Origin: UBA1941 sp046329575
Lineage (GTDB): Bacteria; Bacteroidota; Bacteroidia; Chitinophagales; LD1
NCBI GenBank assembly: GCA_046329575.1
Contig: JAXLUJ010000015.1
Span: 24,314 to 88,313 of the forward strand
Direction: 5' to 3'
DNA: 64,000 bases
The position numbers were made by a program, and so were the translations under genes. Shown here in pieces: positions 8,378-18,900 of the stretch. Numbering within the stretch: position 1 is the stretch's first letter; each line of letters begins with the position of its first letter. A model generated the notes under the pieces. That model saw only the letters and a program-made list of their open reading frames with translations. It was not told the DNA's origin and did no database searches.

Positions 8378-8907
8378 TATTGCGGAATTATGTTTGCGGT
8401 TATGGTGAGTACATTTTTCGAAGGAATGGTATTGGAAGTTACGGTCACGGTTTTGGTTTGTTTTCCTTCGCGCCCCTTGGCATCGAACTCTACTTTTATT
8501 TCAGCCGATTGACCAGGCGCCACGGCCTCTTTCGGCCAAGTGGGAACCGTACAGCCACAAGAGCCGATAGCTTCGCTGATAATCAAATTATTCGCCCCGG
8601 TATTTTTAAATTGAAAGGTAGTGGCATACACCTTTCCTGTTTTGATGTTTCCAAAATCGTGACTCCATATTGGAAATTGAATACTGGTTTGCGGGCCTTT
8701 GGGAACCTCTTCATTATTGATGGATTGTTCGGTCATTGGCCGATCAAAAGGACTGGGATCAGCCACCGCAGGCATTTCTACAACCTTCGTTTTGGAAAGT
8801 GCCGTGAGTTGTTCATCCAACTTCACATAGTGAATATGATCGAAATAAAAATTAGCAGCAATTCCGCCTATGGCCAGTATCAGAAGCGCGGTATTCAAGA
8901 ATTTCAT
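8377..8907 (-). CDS. DUF1573 domain envelope protein
   Basis: 176 residues. An N-terminal hydrophobic segment (about 4-22) should anchor or export it. Residues 72-176 are the DUF1573 immunoglobulin-like domain, recognised from HDFGNIKTGKVYATTFQFKN and the GSCGCTVPTWPKEAVAPGQS block with its Cys pair. The domain is abundant in Bacteroidota envelope proteins, but its function is unknown. It leads the ruvX-def operon. A TAnnTTTG box ends only 4 nt before its ATG. Confidence 0.85.
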   Translation of the reverse strand: MKFLNTALLILAIGGIAANFYFDHIHYVKLDEQLTALSKTKVVEMPAVADPSPFDRPMTEQSINNEEVPKGPQTSIQFPIWSHDFGNIKTGKVYATTFQFKNTGANNLIISEAIGSCGCTVPTWPKEAVAPGQSAEIKVEFDAKGREGKQTKTVTVTSNTIPSKNVLTITANIIPQ

Positions 8908-8911
8908 GATG

Positions 8912-8940
8912 CAAAAATAGCAAAGTCACCACTATATTTG
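8912..8940. promoter_or_regulatory. Back-to-back -7 boxes in a 37-bp divergent gap
   Basis: The gap between the DUF1573 gene and the CDF gene has two exact TAnnTTTG boxes, one per strand: TATTTTTG on the minus strand (8919-8912) and TATATTTG on the plus strand (8933-8940). Each ends 4 nt before its start codon, so transcripts would have almost no leader. I see no TTTG at the expected -33 distance for either. Confidence 0.5.
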
Positions 8941-8944
8941 TGAT

Positions 8945-9865
8945 GTGAGTCATTCGCATCAACATCATCATCAACTGGTAAAAAGAGTAACCACCGCATT
9001 TTATGTGGGCATAGCGCTAAACCTGTTGTTTGTGGTAGTAGAAGTGGTGGCTGCTTTTTACCTGAACTCTCTGGCGTTGCTTTCAGATGCCGGTCACAAT
9101 TTGGCCGATGTTGCCGGTCTGGTCCTTTCGGTACTCGCTTTAAAACTCGCAAAACTGAAACCCAGCGCCAAATTTACCTATGGGTATAAAAAAACAACGG
9201 TACTGGCGGCGTTGTTGAACGCTGTATTTCTTTTGGTATCGGTGGGCGCCATTGGGTATGAAGCGATTCAAAAATTCATCCATCCCTCGCCGGTGCAAGG
9301 CATACCAATTGCAGGAGTGGCGTCAATAGGGATAGTGATTAACTTCGTAAGTGCCCTATTGTTTCGTGACGATAAGAAAGAATTGAATGCACATTCGGCC
9401 TATCTTCATCTACTTGCCGATGCGTTGGTTTCGCTGGGTGTAGTGATTGGCGGGTTGTTAATAGCCTATACCGGTTACTGGTGGATCGATCCGCTGCTGT
9501 CATTAGCTATTGCAGTAGTTATTTTGCTAGGCACTTTCGGGTTGCTGAAAAGTAGTTTGAAGCTGACGCTGGATGCGGTTCCCGAGTCGATTAATGCAGA
9601 ACTTATTACTAAAACCATTTTAGAGGTAAAAGACGTTATTGACATTCACCATCTGCATATTTGGGCCCTCAGCAGTTCCCAAAATGCGCTAACGGCACAC
9701 ATTGTAGTGGCCGAGAACTATACTTTACGAGATGCCGAAATGCTAAGGCACAGAATCAAACATGCCCTTGCTGAGCACGACATTCATCATGCCACATTAG
9801 AGGTAGAAGGAAAGCATGCGCACCGCGATAAAGAAGATGAGGGCGAATCGTTAGACTGTGAATAG
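8945..9865 (+). CDS. Cation diffusion facilitator, Zn2+ exporter type
   Basis: 306 residues from a GTG at 8945; there is no usable ATG upstream because the neighbouring ATG is followed by a stop. It has a His-rich N-terminus (SHSHQHHHQ), six predicted membrane helices, the helix-2 site around Asp48/His51/Asp55 (SDAGHNLAD) and the helix-5 HxxxD (HLLAD) of zinc-selective CDF proteins such as ZitB/CzcD. A cytoplasmic C-terminal domain of about 90 residues ends in another His-rich stretch. It should export zinc or similar divalent ions from cytoplasm to periplasm in exchange for protons. It is divergent from the DUF1573 operon and 30 nt upstream of the GlmU-like gene. Confidence 0.93.
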   Translation: MSHSHQHHHQLVKRVTTAFYVGIALNLLFVVVEVVAAFYLNSLALLSDAGHNLADVAGLVLSVLALKLAKLKPSAKFTYGYKKTTVLAALLNAVFLLVSVGAIGYEAIQKFIHPSPVQGIPIAGVASIGIVINFVSALLFRDDKKELNAHSAYLHLLADALVSLGVVIGGLLIAYTGYWWIDPLLSLAIAVVILLGTFGLLKSSLKLTLDAVPESINAELITKTILEVKDVIDIHHLHIWALSSSQNALTAHIVVAENYTLRDAEMLRHRIKHALAEHDIHHATLEVEGKHAHRDKEDEGESLDCE

Positions 9866-9895
9866 AAGTTTTCGAAAAATTTCTACTTTGCCCTC

Positions 9896-11098
9896 ATGGC
9901 TTTTATATTATTTGATACAGTAAGCACGCGGAAAAATTTATTGCCACTTACGTTTACCCGGCCGGTTTGTGATTGCCGCTGTGGTATTCTTACCATTCGG
10001 GAAAAATGGGAGCTTTTGCTTGGCGAGAAAACCTACACACTTACTGAAGATTATCTGCAACGAAAATTTCCTGCTGCCAATACGCAAGGCATTTCGGTGT
10101 ACATCAATGGAAGTGTTTTTCCTGATAACGAATTGCAGAAGGCGGTTTGCGGTTTAAAGGAAGATGAAGCACTGATTTCAGGAAAAACGCTGTTGGCGTT
10201 CGTATCAAAACGACCGCAGCTGAACCATGAAAATATGGAGGCCATTGCACATTCATTCAAGGCAATAGATTATTCTTCAACGTTCTTGAGCATCCAGTTT
10301 CCGTATCAAATTTTCAGCCTGAATGGCGAAGCGGTAAAACGCGATTTTGAACTGCTCACCTTTGGCAAAAAATCGCAACAGCTTTCTGATTCCAACAAAA
10401 TAATTGGCGATATTCATCAGCTATACCTCGCGCCAGGCGCTGTTGTAGAGGGCGCGGTGCTGAATACAAAAACCGGCCCGATATACATTGCTGAAGATGC
10501 CGAGATCATGGAAGGAAGTTTGATACGCGGACCTTTTGTACTGGGGGAACATGCCGTAGTGAAAATGGGCGCCAAGATCTACGGGCCTACTACAATCGGG
10601 CCATATTGTAAAGTAGGCGGCGAAATCAGTAATAGTGTGTTTTTTGCTTATAGCAATAAAGGACACGATGGTTTTGTGGGAAATTCGGTGATTGCAGAAT
10701 GGTGCAATTTGGGGGCTGACACCAACACTTCCAATTTGAAAAACAATTATAGCAATGTAGATGTATGGAACTATACCGAAGGGCAATTGGTAGAAATGGA
10801 CCTTCAGTTTCATGGTATGATCATGGCCGATCATGCCAAGAGCGGCATCAACACCATGTTTAATACCGGAACTACAGTAGGTGTAAGTGCGAATGTTTTT
10901 GGTGGCGATTTTCCGCCCAAGTTTATTCCCGGATTTTGCTGGGGTGGAAACAAATGGTTGCGTACGTTTACGTTCGACAAGGCGCTGGAAGTAGCCGCGC
11001 GTATGATGGAACGCCGTGGTTTGGTGCTGCCCGATGAAGATGTCGAAATTTTGAAAGAAGTTTTTAACCGGGAATCGAAATGGAGAAAAGACAAATGA
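9896..11098 (+). CDS. GlmU-like sugar nucleotidyltransferase/acyltransferase (left-handed beta-helix)
   Basis: 400 residues. The N-terminal half has the conserved opening of the Bacteroidota GlmU-like family (FDTVSTRKNLLPLTFTRPV, then RCGILTIREKW). Residues about 180-380 are hexapeptide repeats of a left-handed beta-helix (GPFVLGEHAVVKMGAKIYGP and on). It lacks the classical GlmU nucleotide-binding GxGTRM loop, so the N-terminal half may not be a working uridyltransferase. A role in sugar-nucleotide or envelope polysaccharide synthesis is inferred. Its TGA overlaps the tpiA start (ATGA), a sign of coupled translation. Confidence 0.8.
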   Translation: MAFILFDTVSTRKNLLPLTFTRPVCDCRCGILTIREKWELLLGEKTYTLTEDYLQRKFPAANTQGISVYINGSVFPDNELQKAVCGLKEDEALISGKTLLAFVSKRPQLNHENMEAIAHSFKAIDYSSTFLSIQFPYQIFSLNGEAVKRDFELLTFGKKSQQLSDSNKIIGDIHQLYLAPGAVVEGAVLNTKTGPIYIAEDAEIMEGSLIRGPFVLGEHAVVKMGAKIYGPTTIGPYCKVGGEISNSVFFAYSNKGHDGFVGNSVIAEWCNLGADTNTSNLKNNYSNVDVWNYTEGQLVEMDLQFHGMIMADHAKSGINTMFNTGTTVGVSANVFGGDFPPKFIPGFCWGGNKWLRTFTFDKALEVAARMMERRGLVLPDEDVEILKEVFNRESKWRKDK

Positions 11099-11844
11099 GA
11101 AAGAAAATTGCCGCAGGAAATTGGAAAATGAATCTTGGTTACAGCGATGCCAAGAAACTAGCTGAAGCTGTAGCGCGATTTGATTCAAATGCTGATCGCG
11201 AAATTGTACTGTTCCCGCCATTCGTTTATTTGGAATTGGTGAAACAAGTGAGTAGCGGTACATCTGTTCAGGTTGGCGCACAAAATATTTGTGACAGGGA
11301 AAACGGTGCTTTTACCGGTGAAATTTCAGCACCAATGCTGCGTTCCATGGAAATCCCTTACGTTCTGATTGGACACAGCGAAAGGCGAATGTATTATCAT
11401 GAAAGTCATGAATTGCTGAAGGAAAAGCTGAATGTGGCGTTGAAATATGAATTACGGCCGATGTTCTGCTGTGGCGAACCCAAAGAGATACGTTTGGCCG
11501 AAAAGCAGGAATCGTATGTACTGAAACAATTAGAAGAAAGTTTATTCCATCTAAATGCTGATGATTTTCAGAGGGTGATAATTGCGTATGAGCCGGTTTG
11601 GGCCATTGGAACCGGGTTAACGGCCACCCCCGAAGAAGCGCAAAACATGCATCACTTCATCAGGACAAAAATCGCATTTCAATATGGTGATGCTGTAGCC
11701 ATGAACACTCGTATTTTGTATGGCGGAAGTGTGAATGCCGGGAATGCTGCCACTTTATTTGCGCAGCCGGATGTAGATGGCGGATTAGTAGGTGGGGCAT
11801 CGTTAAAGGCTGAGGAGTTTGAGGTGATTTGCAAAGCCGTTTAA
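11095..11844 (+). CDS. tpiA: Triosephosphate isomerase
   Basis: 249 residues from the ATG at 11095, which overlaps the stop of the GlmU-like gene as ATGA; a start at 11080 would add five residues not usual for the family. The active-site residues are all visible: Asn9 and Lys11 (GNWKMN), His94 (IGHSERR), Glu166 (AYEPVWAIGTG) with the mobile loop after it, and YGGSVN near the C-terminus. It interconverts dihydroxyacetone phosphate and glyceraldehyde 3-phosphate in glycolysis. Confidence 0.98.
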   Translation: MRKKIAAGNWKMNLGYSDAKKLAEAVARFDSNADREIVLFPPFVYLELVKQVSSGTSVQVGAQNICDRENGAFTGEISAPMLRSMEIPYVLIGHSERRMYYHESHELLKEKLNVALKYELRPMFCCGEPKEIRLAEKQESYVLKQLEESLFHLNADDFQRVIIAYEPVWAIGTGLTATPEEAQNMHHFIRTKIAFQYGDAVAMNTRILYGGSVNAGNAATLFAQPDVDGGLVGGASLKAEEFEVICKAV

Positions 11845-11861
11845 TTTGTTAACTTACCTTA

Positions 11862-14800
11862 ATGAAAGCTATCCGATGTCTGATTGTTTTGCTTTGTGTA
11901 GCCCTTCAAACTGTAGCTCAATATGATACGTGTTTCACAGCGCGTATTGGCATCCGTTTAGCAAATGGGAGTTATTCTAATCAGGCCCAGCCATTCGCGT
12001 TAGGCGACACCGCCAAACTAACGGCGATCTTTAACGGTACCAAGTATATCGGCACTGATACTTATGATGTACAACATTTTTTAGCAAGCAAAAATGTACC
12101 GTCAACATCACCCTATCCTGCGATTCCGGATAATAAATGGAATTCAAAATGGTCGGTGTTGCCTTTTCATTTTTATTTTTTTGGTAAGAAGTATGACAGC
12201 TTGCTGATTGGCGACAACGGGTTGGTCACTTTCGATCCCGCAATTCAAGCCGGAAGTAATTGTCCTAGTGCGGTAACTCAACCCATACCGAGTACTATTT
12301 ATCCAGGAGCTACAATTTTTGGTTGTTACATGGATCAACAAGATACCGGATATCATTATTTGGATCATTATATAGGGTATAAAATTTCGGGAACGGCGCC
12401 CTGTAGAACTGCCGTAATTGGTTTTAACCGCATATACAATTGTGCCGGTGAAAGCACTTATTATATTATGCTTCATGAAGGCTCCAATGTAGTTTCGATA
12501 GAATTGGAAAAACGCGCCATTTGCTATGCCAATAGTAGTGGAAATGCCATTTGCGGCATTCAAAATGGCTGTATCACAAAGGCCGCAGCGGCAACCGGGG
12601 GCAATGCTCAGGTTTTTAATGTGCCTGGATATTCAAATTCTTTGGAAGGCTGGTATTTTCATCCGGTTGGTTATCAGTCGGTACTATTAAAGGTGGTGCT
12701 TTATGATAATGGCCTGCCGGTTGATTCACTAATTCCATATTTCAGTGCAACGCATCATCGCCTTATTGCAGATTTTACAAAGGTGATCAACACGCCTGGC
12801 CCACACCTTTTTAGCGCTACCTTATTTGCTCAGCGTACTTTAAGCGACTGTTCCGGATGTAGCACCTCCGGATGTAGCGCCGGCGTTACGAGTGACACAG
12901 AAAGTGAATCAACTGAAAATGGCATTGGGTCTGGTTCTGCTTGTCAGTTCAACGTCTCGTTACTTTCATACACAGGTACGGCAGTTTGCGGATATACATA
13001 CTATCCCGGGCAAGTGTATGCTGATCCTATGAACGCCACCGGTACGATTTACTATGCCTGGAATAATGACCCACCAAGTCTTTCCAGTACATATCAAAAC
13101 ATATTTCCCGGCACATCACAAGTTTATGTGGAGGCTACAGACGCTGTTGGATGCACTTCTACAGCTGTTATTTATAATGAAGTGGAAGAGCAAGTATTCA
13201 ACACCATTTCAACCACTGCTACCGATCCTAGTTGTGCCAACAATGACGGCACCGTTTCGGCCATCGTAAATTGGATTCCATTTTATCAACCCAATCCGGT
13301 AATCTACCAATTCTCCAATGGCATTAATCAAAGTGCTTCCTCGGGAGCTACGATAACTAATCTTTCTTCGGGTGTTTATATGGTTACAGTTAGCCTCGGC
13401 AATTGTTATGCCACTGCCAGTCAGACTATTAATGTCCCAAATACCATTTTCGATCCACCGGTTACCGCTTCTACCTGTGCAGGAATACCTTTTGGGTTTT
13501 ATGGAAATTATTATTCCAATAGCGGAACCTATTTCGATACAGTAACGGGATCAAATGGTTGTCCGGAAATTCGTACGCTGCAACTCAATGTAACACCGCC
13601 CGCTACTCGTACTTTGTATGCTCAAATTTGTTCAGGCAGCTACTTTCAATGGTATGGCACTTCCTACTCTGTTTCCGGTTCCTACTCACAAACCGTTCAA
13701 ACCCCCGGTAATTGCGATTCAGTTTTCAATATTCAAATAGAAATCATTCCTTTAGATACGGTGTATCGGGCCGATACAGTCTGTGCTGGAAATACGGTAA
13801 CCATAAACGGTCAAACCTATGCTACGCCTGGTGTTTATACCCAAATCCTTCCTTCCATCGTAGGTTGCGATACGGTCTTTCAATTTACATTAGCGAATTA
13901 CCCGGTTATCTCGATTACAACAATTAACGATACCATTTGTGAGAACGGAGAGTATTATTTCCATGGAAATTATTTAAGCCAAAGCGGCATTTATTACGAT
14001 ACGTTATTAGGAATAACCGGTTGTGATTCGGTGATCGCTTTAGCGCTTCAGGTAGTTCCGACTGTTTATTCTACCACAAGTACCGCGATTTGTGAAGGTT
14101 ATTCCTACAACTTTAACGGCCTGGTTTTGAGCGTGCCGGGAATTTATTATGATACGCTTGTTGCTGCTTCTGGTTGTGATTCTATCGTTAAATTATTATT
14201 ACAAACGCTCCCGGTTACAGGTTCTTCTATAAGTGAATTCGTCTGCTTTGGCGATTCATTTGATTTTTATGGTAACATCTTATCCCAAAGTGGTCTTTAT
14301 TCCAATACCTTACAATCGGTTAATGGTTGCGATTCCATTGTTCAGTTGCAACTCATAGTGGCTCCCCCTTTACGAACAGTATGGAGTGCCGTTACTTGCA
14401 GTAACTACCCATTTCTCTTCAATGGTCTCAGCTTAAATCATAGTGGCGTGTACATAGATACTACCTCATCAGCAACAGGATGTGATTCGATATTGGAGCT
14501 ACACCTTACCGTAAATCATGCCGACACGATTTGGGTTTTCGATACGGTTTGTCCGGCTACGGTGTATGTTTTTAATGGTAACAATCTGACTGATTCAGGT
14601 GTGTATGCTGCCACGCTTACTAATCGCTTGCTGTGTGATTCTTTAGTGAATTTACATCTGTCGCTGAGAAGCCCTGATAGTTTTGTGACAGTTTCCGCTG
14701 GTAGCAGTTTATATGTTATTTCTCTGCCTTGTGGTGACACGATGGGATTAGTAGTACCTAATGCATTGACGCCTAACGGCGATGGAGTGAATGATTTTTT

Positions 14801-15029
14801 TGGACCATTGATCAATACGCCAATTGTTTCGTTAATAAATTTTACCGTGTATGACCGCTCAGGAGCAGCAGTTTATGAGGGGAAAGGTAATTGGGATGGC
14901 AATTTACATGGTGAACCGCAATCCCCCGGAACCTATTCCTACGTATTGAAAGTAAATGTAAAATCAACCGTTGGTTCGGGTAAGGATGATATTTTCACTT
15001 TCCACGGCAGCGTAATGTTGTTCCGATAA
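11862..15029 (+). CDS. Large secreted protein with eight ~50-residue Cys repeats and a type B T9SS sorting domain
   Basis: 1055 residues. A signal peptide (MKAIRCLIVLLCVALQTVA-Q) is followed by an N-terminal globular region (to about 330), a short Cys/Ser-rich stretch (DCSGCSTSGCS), and PKD/Ig-like sequence. Residues about 537-940 are eight tandem units of about 50 residues. Each carries a first Cys (TICxG-like), a G/F-N-G turn, SGxYxDTL and a second Cys in GCDS. The last 90 residues are the gliding-motility-associated C-terminal domain (PNALTPNGDGVNDFF through GTYSYVLKV), the type B signal for the type IX secretion system. It should be exported to the cell surface or medium, probably as an adhesin; the ligand is unknown. 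It begins 17 nt after tpiA. Confidence 0.9.
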   Translation: MKAIRCLIVLLCVALQTVAQYDTCFTARIGIRLANGSYSNQAQPFALGDTAKLTAIFNGTKYIGTDTYDVQHFLASKNVPSTSPYPAIPDNKWNSKWSVLPFHFYFFGKKYDSLLIGDNGLVTFDPAIQAGSNCPSAVTQPIPSTIYPGATIFGCYMDQQDTGYHYLDHYIGYKISGTAPCRTAVIGFNRIYNCAGESTYYIMLHEGSNVVSIELEKRAICYANSSGNAICGIQNGCITKAAAATGGNAQVFNVPGYSNSLEGWYFHPVGYQSVLLKVVLYDNGLPVDSLIPYFSATHHRLIADFTKVINTPGPHLFSATLFAQRTLSDCSGCSTSGCSAGVTSDTESESTENGIGSGSACQFNVSLLSYTGTAVCGYTYYPGQVYADPMNATGTIYYAWNNDPPSLSSTYQNIFPGTSQVYVEATDAVGCTSTAVIYNEVEEQVFNTISTTATDPSCANNDGTVSAIVNWIPFYQPNPVIYQFSNGINQSASSGATITNLSSGVYMVTVSLGNCYATASQTINVPNTIFDPPVTASTCAGIPFGFYGNYYSNSGTYFDTVTGSNGCPEIRTLQLNVTPPATRTLYAQICSGSYFQWYGTSYSVSGSYSQTVQTPGNCDSVFNIQIEIIPLDTVYRADTVCAGNTVTINGQTYATPGVYTQILPSIVGCDTVFQFTLANYPVISITTINDTICENGEYYFHGNYLSQSGIYYDTLLGITGCDSVIALALQVVPTVYSTTSTAICEGYSYNFNGLVLSVPGIYYDTLVAASGCDSIVKLLLQTLPVTGSSISEFVCFGDSFDFYGNILSQSGLYSNTLQSVNGCDSIVQLQLIVAPPLRTVWSAVTCSNYPFLFNGLSLNHSGVYIDTTSSATGCDSILELHLTVNHADTIWVFDTVCPATVYVFNGNNLTDSGVYAATLTNRLLCDSLVNLHLSLRSPDSFVTVSAGSSLYVISLPCGDTMGLVVPNALTPNGDGVNDFFGPLINTPIVSLINFTVYDRSGAAVYEGKGNWDGNLHGEPQSPGTYSYVLKVNVKSTVGSGKDDIFTFHGSVMLFR
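13470..14680 (+). repeat. Coding repeat: eight ~150-bp units
   Basis: The units encode about 50 residues each, with two cysteines per unit and a GCDS-type second Cys in most. At DNA level they are diverged, so this is old duplication rather than a young tandem array. Confidence 0.85.
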
Positions 15030-15080
15030 TGTGAGCAAAAGTATCGGCTTTAATTTTATTCACCCCTATATTTACAACCG

Positions 15081-15902
15081 ATGACTTACACTTGCGTTAG
15101 CTTTCACACCAGGCAGGAAGCAGAGAAAAATGTGCTAATTGCCATACTTACAGATTTCGGTTTCGAAAGTTTTGAAGAAGGTAATTCAGAGCTTAGAGCA
15201 TTTGTTAAGAAGGACGATTTGGATATAAAACAAATGCAAACTCGCCTGGAAGAATATGGTTTGGAGGGAGTTAAATTTGACTTTGTTGATATTGCTCATC
15301 AAAACTGGAATGCTCAATGGGAGAGCAGTTTTCAGCCGGTAATTATTGCCAAAAGTATTGGCATTAGAGCCCCATTTCATCAGCCATTACATACTAAAAT
15401 TGAAATGGTGATTGAACCCAAAATGTCGTTCGGCACCGGGCACCATCAAACTACTGCTTTAATGGCTGAGGCCATGCTGCATACCGATTTACAAGACAAA
15501 CGGGTTCTGGATTTTGGAAGCGGCACCGGGATTTTGTCGATTCTGGCAGAACGATTGGGGGCCGCCGAAATACTTGCCATTGACCATGAACAGTGGGCTT
15601 TTGAGAACTGTATCGAGAATGCCCAACGCAACAATTGCAATAAGATAACCAGCGTGCTGGGCGATGACCATTATGAATTTGGCGGAACTTATGATGTGAT
15701 TCTGGCCAATGTGAACAAAAAGGTAATTGTTCCCAATTTTTCGAAATGGATAAAACTTCTTGCGCCCAATGGCGTATTGCTTATCAGCGGAATACTGGTA
15801 ACTGATGAACAAGATATTCATCAGGCAGCGCAGCTCGCGGGGTGGCGTTTTTCCGAAAGGCTGGAACGCGATGGCTGGCTGGCTATCCGGTTTCTGAAAT
15901 AA
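15081..15902 (+). CDS. prmA: Ribosomal protein L11 methyltransferase
   Basis: 273 residues. The N-terminal substrate-recognition domain (about 1-95) is followed by a class I methyltransferase domain with the PrmA-specific block EPKMSFGTGHHQTT, the SAM loop DFGSGTGILS, the acidic AIDHE and ILANVNKKV. PrmA trimethylates lysines and the N-terminus of ribosomal protein L11. A TATATTTA box near 15070 may be its promoter. Confidence 0.94.
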   Translation: MTYTCVSFHTRQEAEKNVLIAILTDFGFESFEEGNSELRAFVKKDDLDIKQMQTRLEEYGLEGVKFDFVDIAHQNWNAQWESSFQPVIIAKSIGIRAPFHQPLHTKIEMVIEPKMSFGTGHHQTTALMAEAMLHTDLQDKRVLDFGSGTGILSILAERLGAAEILAIDHEQWAFENCIENAQRNNCNKITSVLGDDHYEFGGTYDVILANVNKKVIVPNFSKWIKLLAPNGVLLISGILVTDEQDIHQAAQLAGWRFSERLERDGWLAIRFLK

Positions 15903-15959
15903 AATTTATTTTGAACTGTATTACGGCATTAGCCATACTTTGATTAAAACTCGAAATTC

Positions 15960-18900
15960 ATGATGCACAGGATGCTAAGCGTTATCATGACGCTTTTTGT
16001 ATTTGCGGCCACGGCTCAGGTTCCGCAACAATTCCCCGTTGAACGCGATAAATTTCCAAAGGCTCTTGATGATTTTATGCGGGGTACCCGTATGGACAAT
16101 TGCATCAAGGCGGCCGACGATTTTACGGCTGCCGTAAAAGGCGCCGTGATTGCTGATCAGGAATTGCAGCAAATGGCGGTAACAGCTAACATTATGGCGC
16201 AGCGGATGATGCCGGCAAATCCGGTATTTGTGAACTACCTTACTGCTGCAGTGAACTTTAAGAAGAACAAGGCTACAACCGAGCAGTTTCTGAACTGGAA
16301 TAAAGTGGCTCAGGAACTGGCAACCAATCTCAAAAAGGGAGAAAATAAAGACTATGTGAAGTTCATGGAATTTTCGCTTGCGTTAAGTTCTAAAGGCGCT
16401 ATGTTTTCTACACCTTCCAAAACCTGGCTTAGCGATTCGAAAAATTACACGTTGGTTTACGAAAACGGAAAGGCTTTGCTCCGCTATCCTTCCAATATGA
16501 ACTTATACGGTTATACCACAAGAGATACGGTTGTAATCAATCAAACACGAGGCGATTATTCGCCGGCTGATAACAAATGGACCGGCAATTTCGGAAAAGT
16601 GGATTGGAGCAGAAATAAACTCAATCCGGCTACAGTATATGCAAATGTCAAGGCAGAATATGTCATATCCTTTGACAATTTTCAGTTTATAATTGACACT
16701 GTCGAATTTTTCGATAAAGAATTTTTTGCCACGCCGCTCTACGGGCGTTACACCAACAAGTTCGTAGCCGAAGGTGATTCTTCAGCATCCTATCCGCGTT
16801 TCGATTCGCGTGGTGATGCGGTAACTATGAAGGATGTAGTGCCCAACTGTACTTTTACGGGAAATTTTGGTTTGTGGGGCGCGAAAGTTATGGGTTACGG
16901 AACTCCGGATCATAAGGCAAATGTGACCTTTTTTAAACGCGATAAAACCAAGGTGATAACCGCAAGATCCATGAACTTTTCAATAAAGAAAGGGGAGGAG
17001 ATTAGTTCACCTAAGGCGGAAGTAATTTTGTTTAATGGCAACGACACCATTTACCATCCCGAACTAATACTCACCTATAAAGCCCGGAACAATGAAGTGC
17101 GTATGCTTCGTGGTGAAGCCGGAATTTCGAAATCAAAATTTTTCGATTCCTATCATAACTACGAATTTGATGTTGATGCTATTTTTTGGAATCTCGACTC
17201 CACCCGCATGCAACTGCGCACATTAAACGGCGTAGGGCAGGTAGGTTCCAATTTCGAATCGAACAATTTTTTTGATAAAGAACGCATTCGCAAGCTGCAA
17301 AGTGTAGCTTCTTATGAACCGCTTTCTATAATTAAAAAGCAATATGAAAAAACCGGAAGCAGGGAGCTGAACGCGGCTGACCTGGCCAAAGCCATTGATC
17401 CGCATCTTACTGAAGAGCAGGCCAAATCGCTGTATTACCAACTGGTTGAAAATGGTTTTATTCTGTATGATGAACCTACCGGAATTGTAACCATGCGGGA
17501 AAAAGTGTTGAACTACGTAATGTCGAACGCCAAGAAAATCGACTACGATATTCTTCATCTGAAATCAATTCCAAAAGATGGTGTGGATTATATCAACCTT
17601 TCTCAAAATGCCGTGGAATTAAAGGGTGTAAAGGGAATTCCGATCAGTGATACTGCCGGTGTGGTAGCCTTTCCAAACAATAATACAGTAAAGTTGCTGA
17701 AGGACCGCGATATGGAATTTGATGGCGTGATTTATGGCGGCCGTCTGGATTTCTTTGGAAAGAATTACAAGTTCGATTATGCGCCATTTACATTTGATTT
17801 TAAGGATCTGGATTCGCTGCGCATCAACATTCCGGTTGAAGGACAGTATGATGAATACGGCCAACCGAAGTTGGCAACGCTCAACACGAATATTGAAGGT
17901 GTGAAAGGTTTATTGGAAGTAGATGCACCAATAAATAAATCGGGCCGTTCGCGTCTTCTGCAATTTCCAAAACTTACCAGCAGGGAGAAGTCGTACGCAA
18001 CCTACGAAGACCCTCACATTGGTGGCGGCGCCTACAAGCGTAAAGACTTCTATTTTGAACTCGATCCATTTAAGCTGGATAGTTTAAATGCTTTTACCCC
18101 ATCGGTAATCAACTGGAAAGGGAAATTTGTTTCCGGCGGTATTTTCCCTGATATCCCACAGCGATTGCATATTATGCCCGATTTATCGCTCGGATTTGAA
18201 ATTGCAAGCGATCCTGCAGGTTTGGGCTTGTATGGCGCAAACGGAAATTATACCGGCGATATTAAATTGAACCACGACGGACTTTCCGGTAGCGGCAAAG
18301 TTAAGCACCTCACTGCCGAGTTTAACGCCAAGGGTATCCAGTTCTTCCCTGACAGTATGAAGGCCGTTGCCGATACTTTCCATATCGCGAAAACCTACGA
18401 AGGTGTTAGAACGCCGGAAGTAGTAAGCGCCGGTAATTCGATTTTTTGGAAAACGAAAAAGGACAGTATGATGATTTATGGTGTGAAGGATAAGTCTTTT
18501 TCGCTTTATGAAAATCAAACGGCATTTAAAGGCAATATGGTGCTTACCAGTCAAGGTTTGAAAGGCGGCGGCTCGCTCGACTGGAAAGAAGCGGTGATCA
18601 ATTCGAAGAATTTCAACTTGCTTACAGAAGTGGTTTCGGCCGATACTGCCGACATGAACATTAAATCGATTTCGGGTGATAAGGTGACTTTTAAAACGCC
18701 AAACGTAAAAGCCAGTATGGACTTCAAAACACGGATAGGCGATTTTAAGTCGAACCTGCCGAACGTTCCTACTGATTTTGCCTACAACAATTTCAGGACC
18801 AACATCAAAGAGTTCAAATGGTACATGGATCAAAAGATACTGGACTTTAAAGCGCCTCCGGGTCCGGGCGAAATATTTACCAGTACCAGGGAAAGTCAAC

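Noticed and set aside
8380..8943. 187-residue plus-strand frame opposite DUF1573
   Set aside because: It is antisense to a gene with a recognisable domain and coupled neighbours.
10421..11281. 286-residue minus-strand frame opposite the GlmU-like gene and tpiA
   Set aside because: It spans two well-recognised genes on the other strand and has no family features.
18183..18899. 238-residue minus-strand frame inside the 1684-residue gene
   Set aside because: The plus-strand gene has a signal peptide and unbroken frame of 5 kb; the antisense frame is rich in His/Arg/Phe as expected of a shadow.
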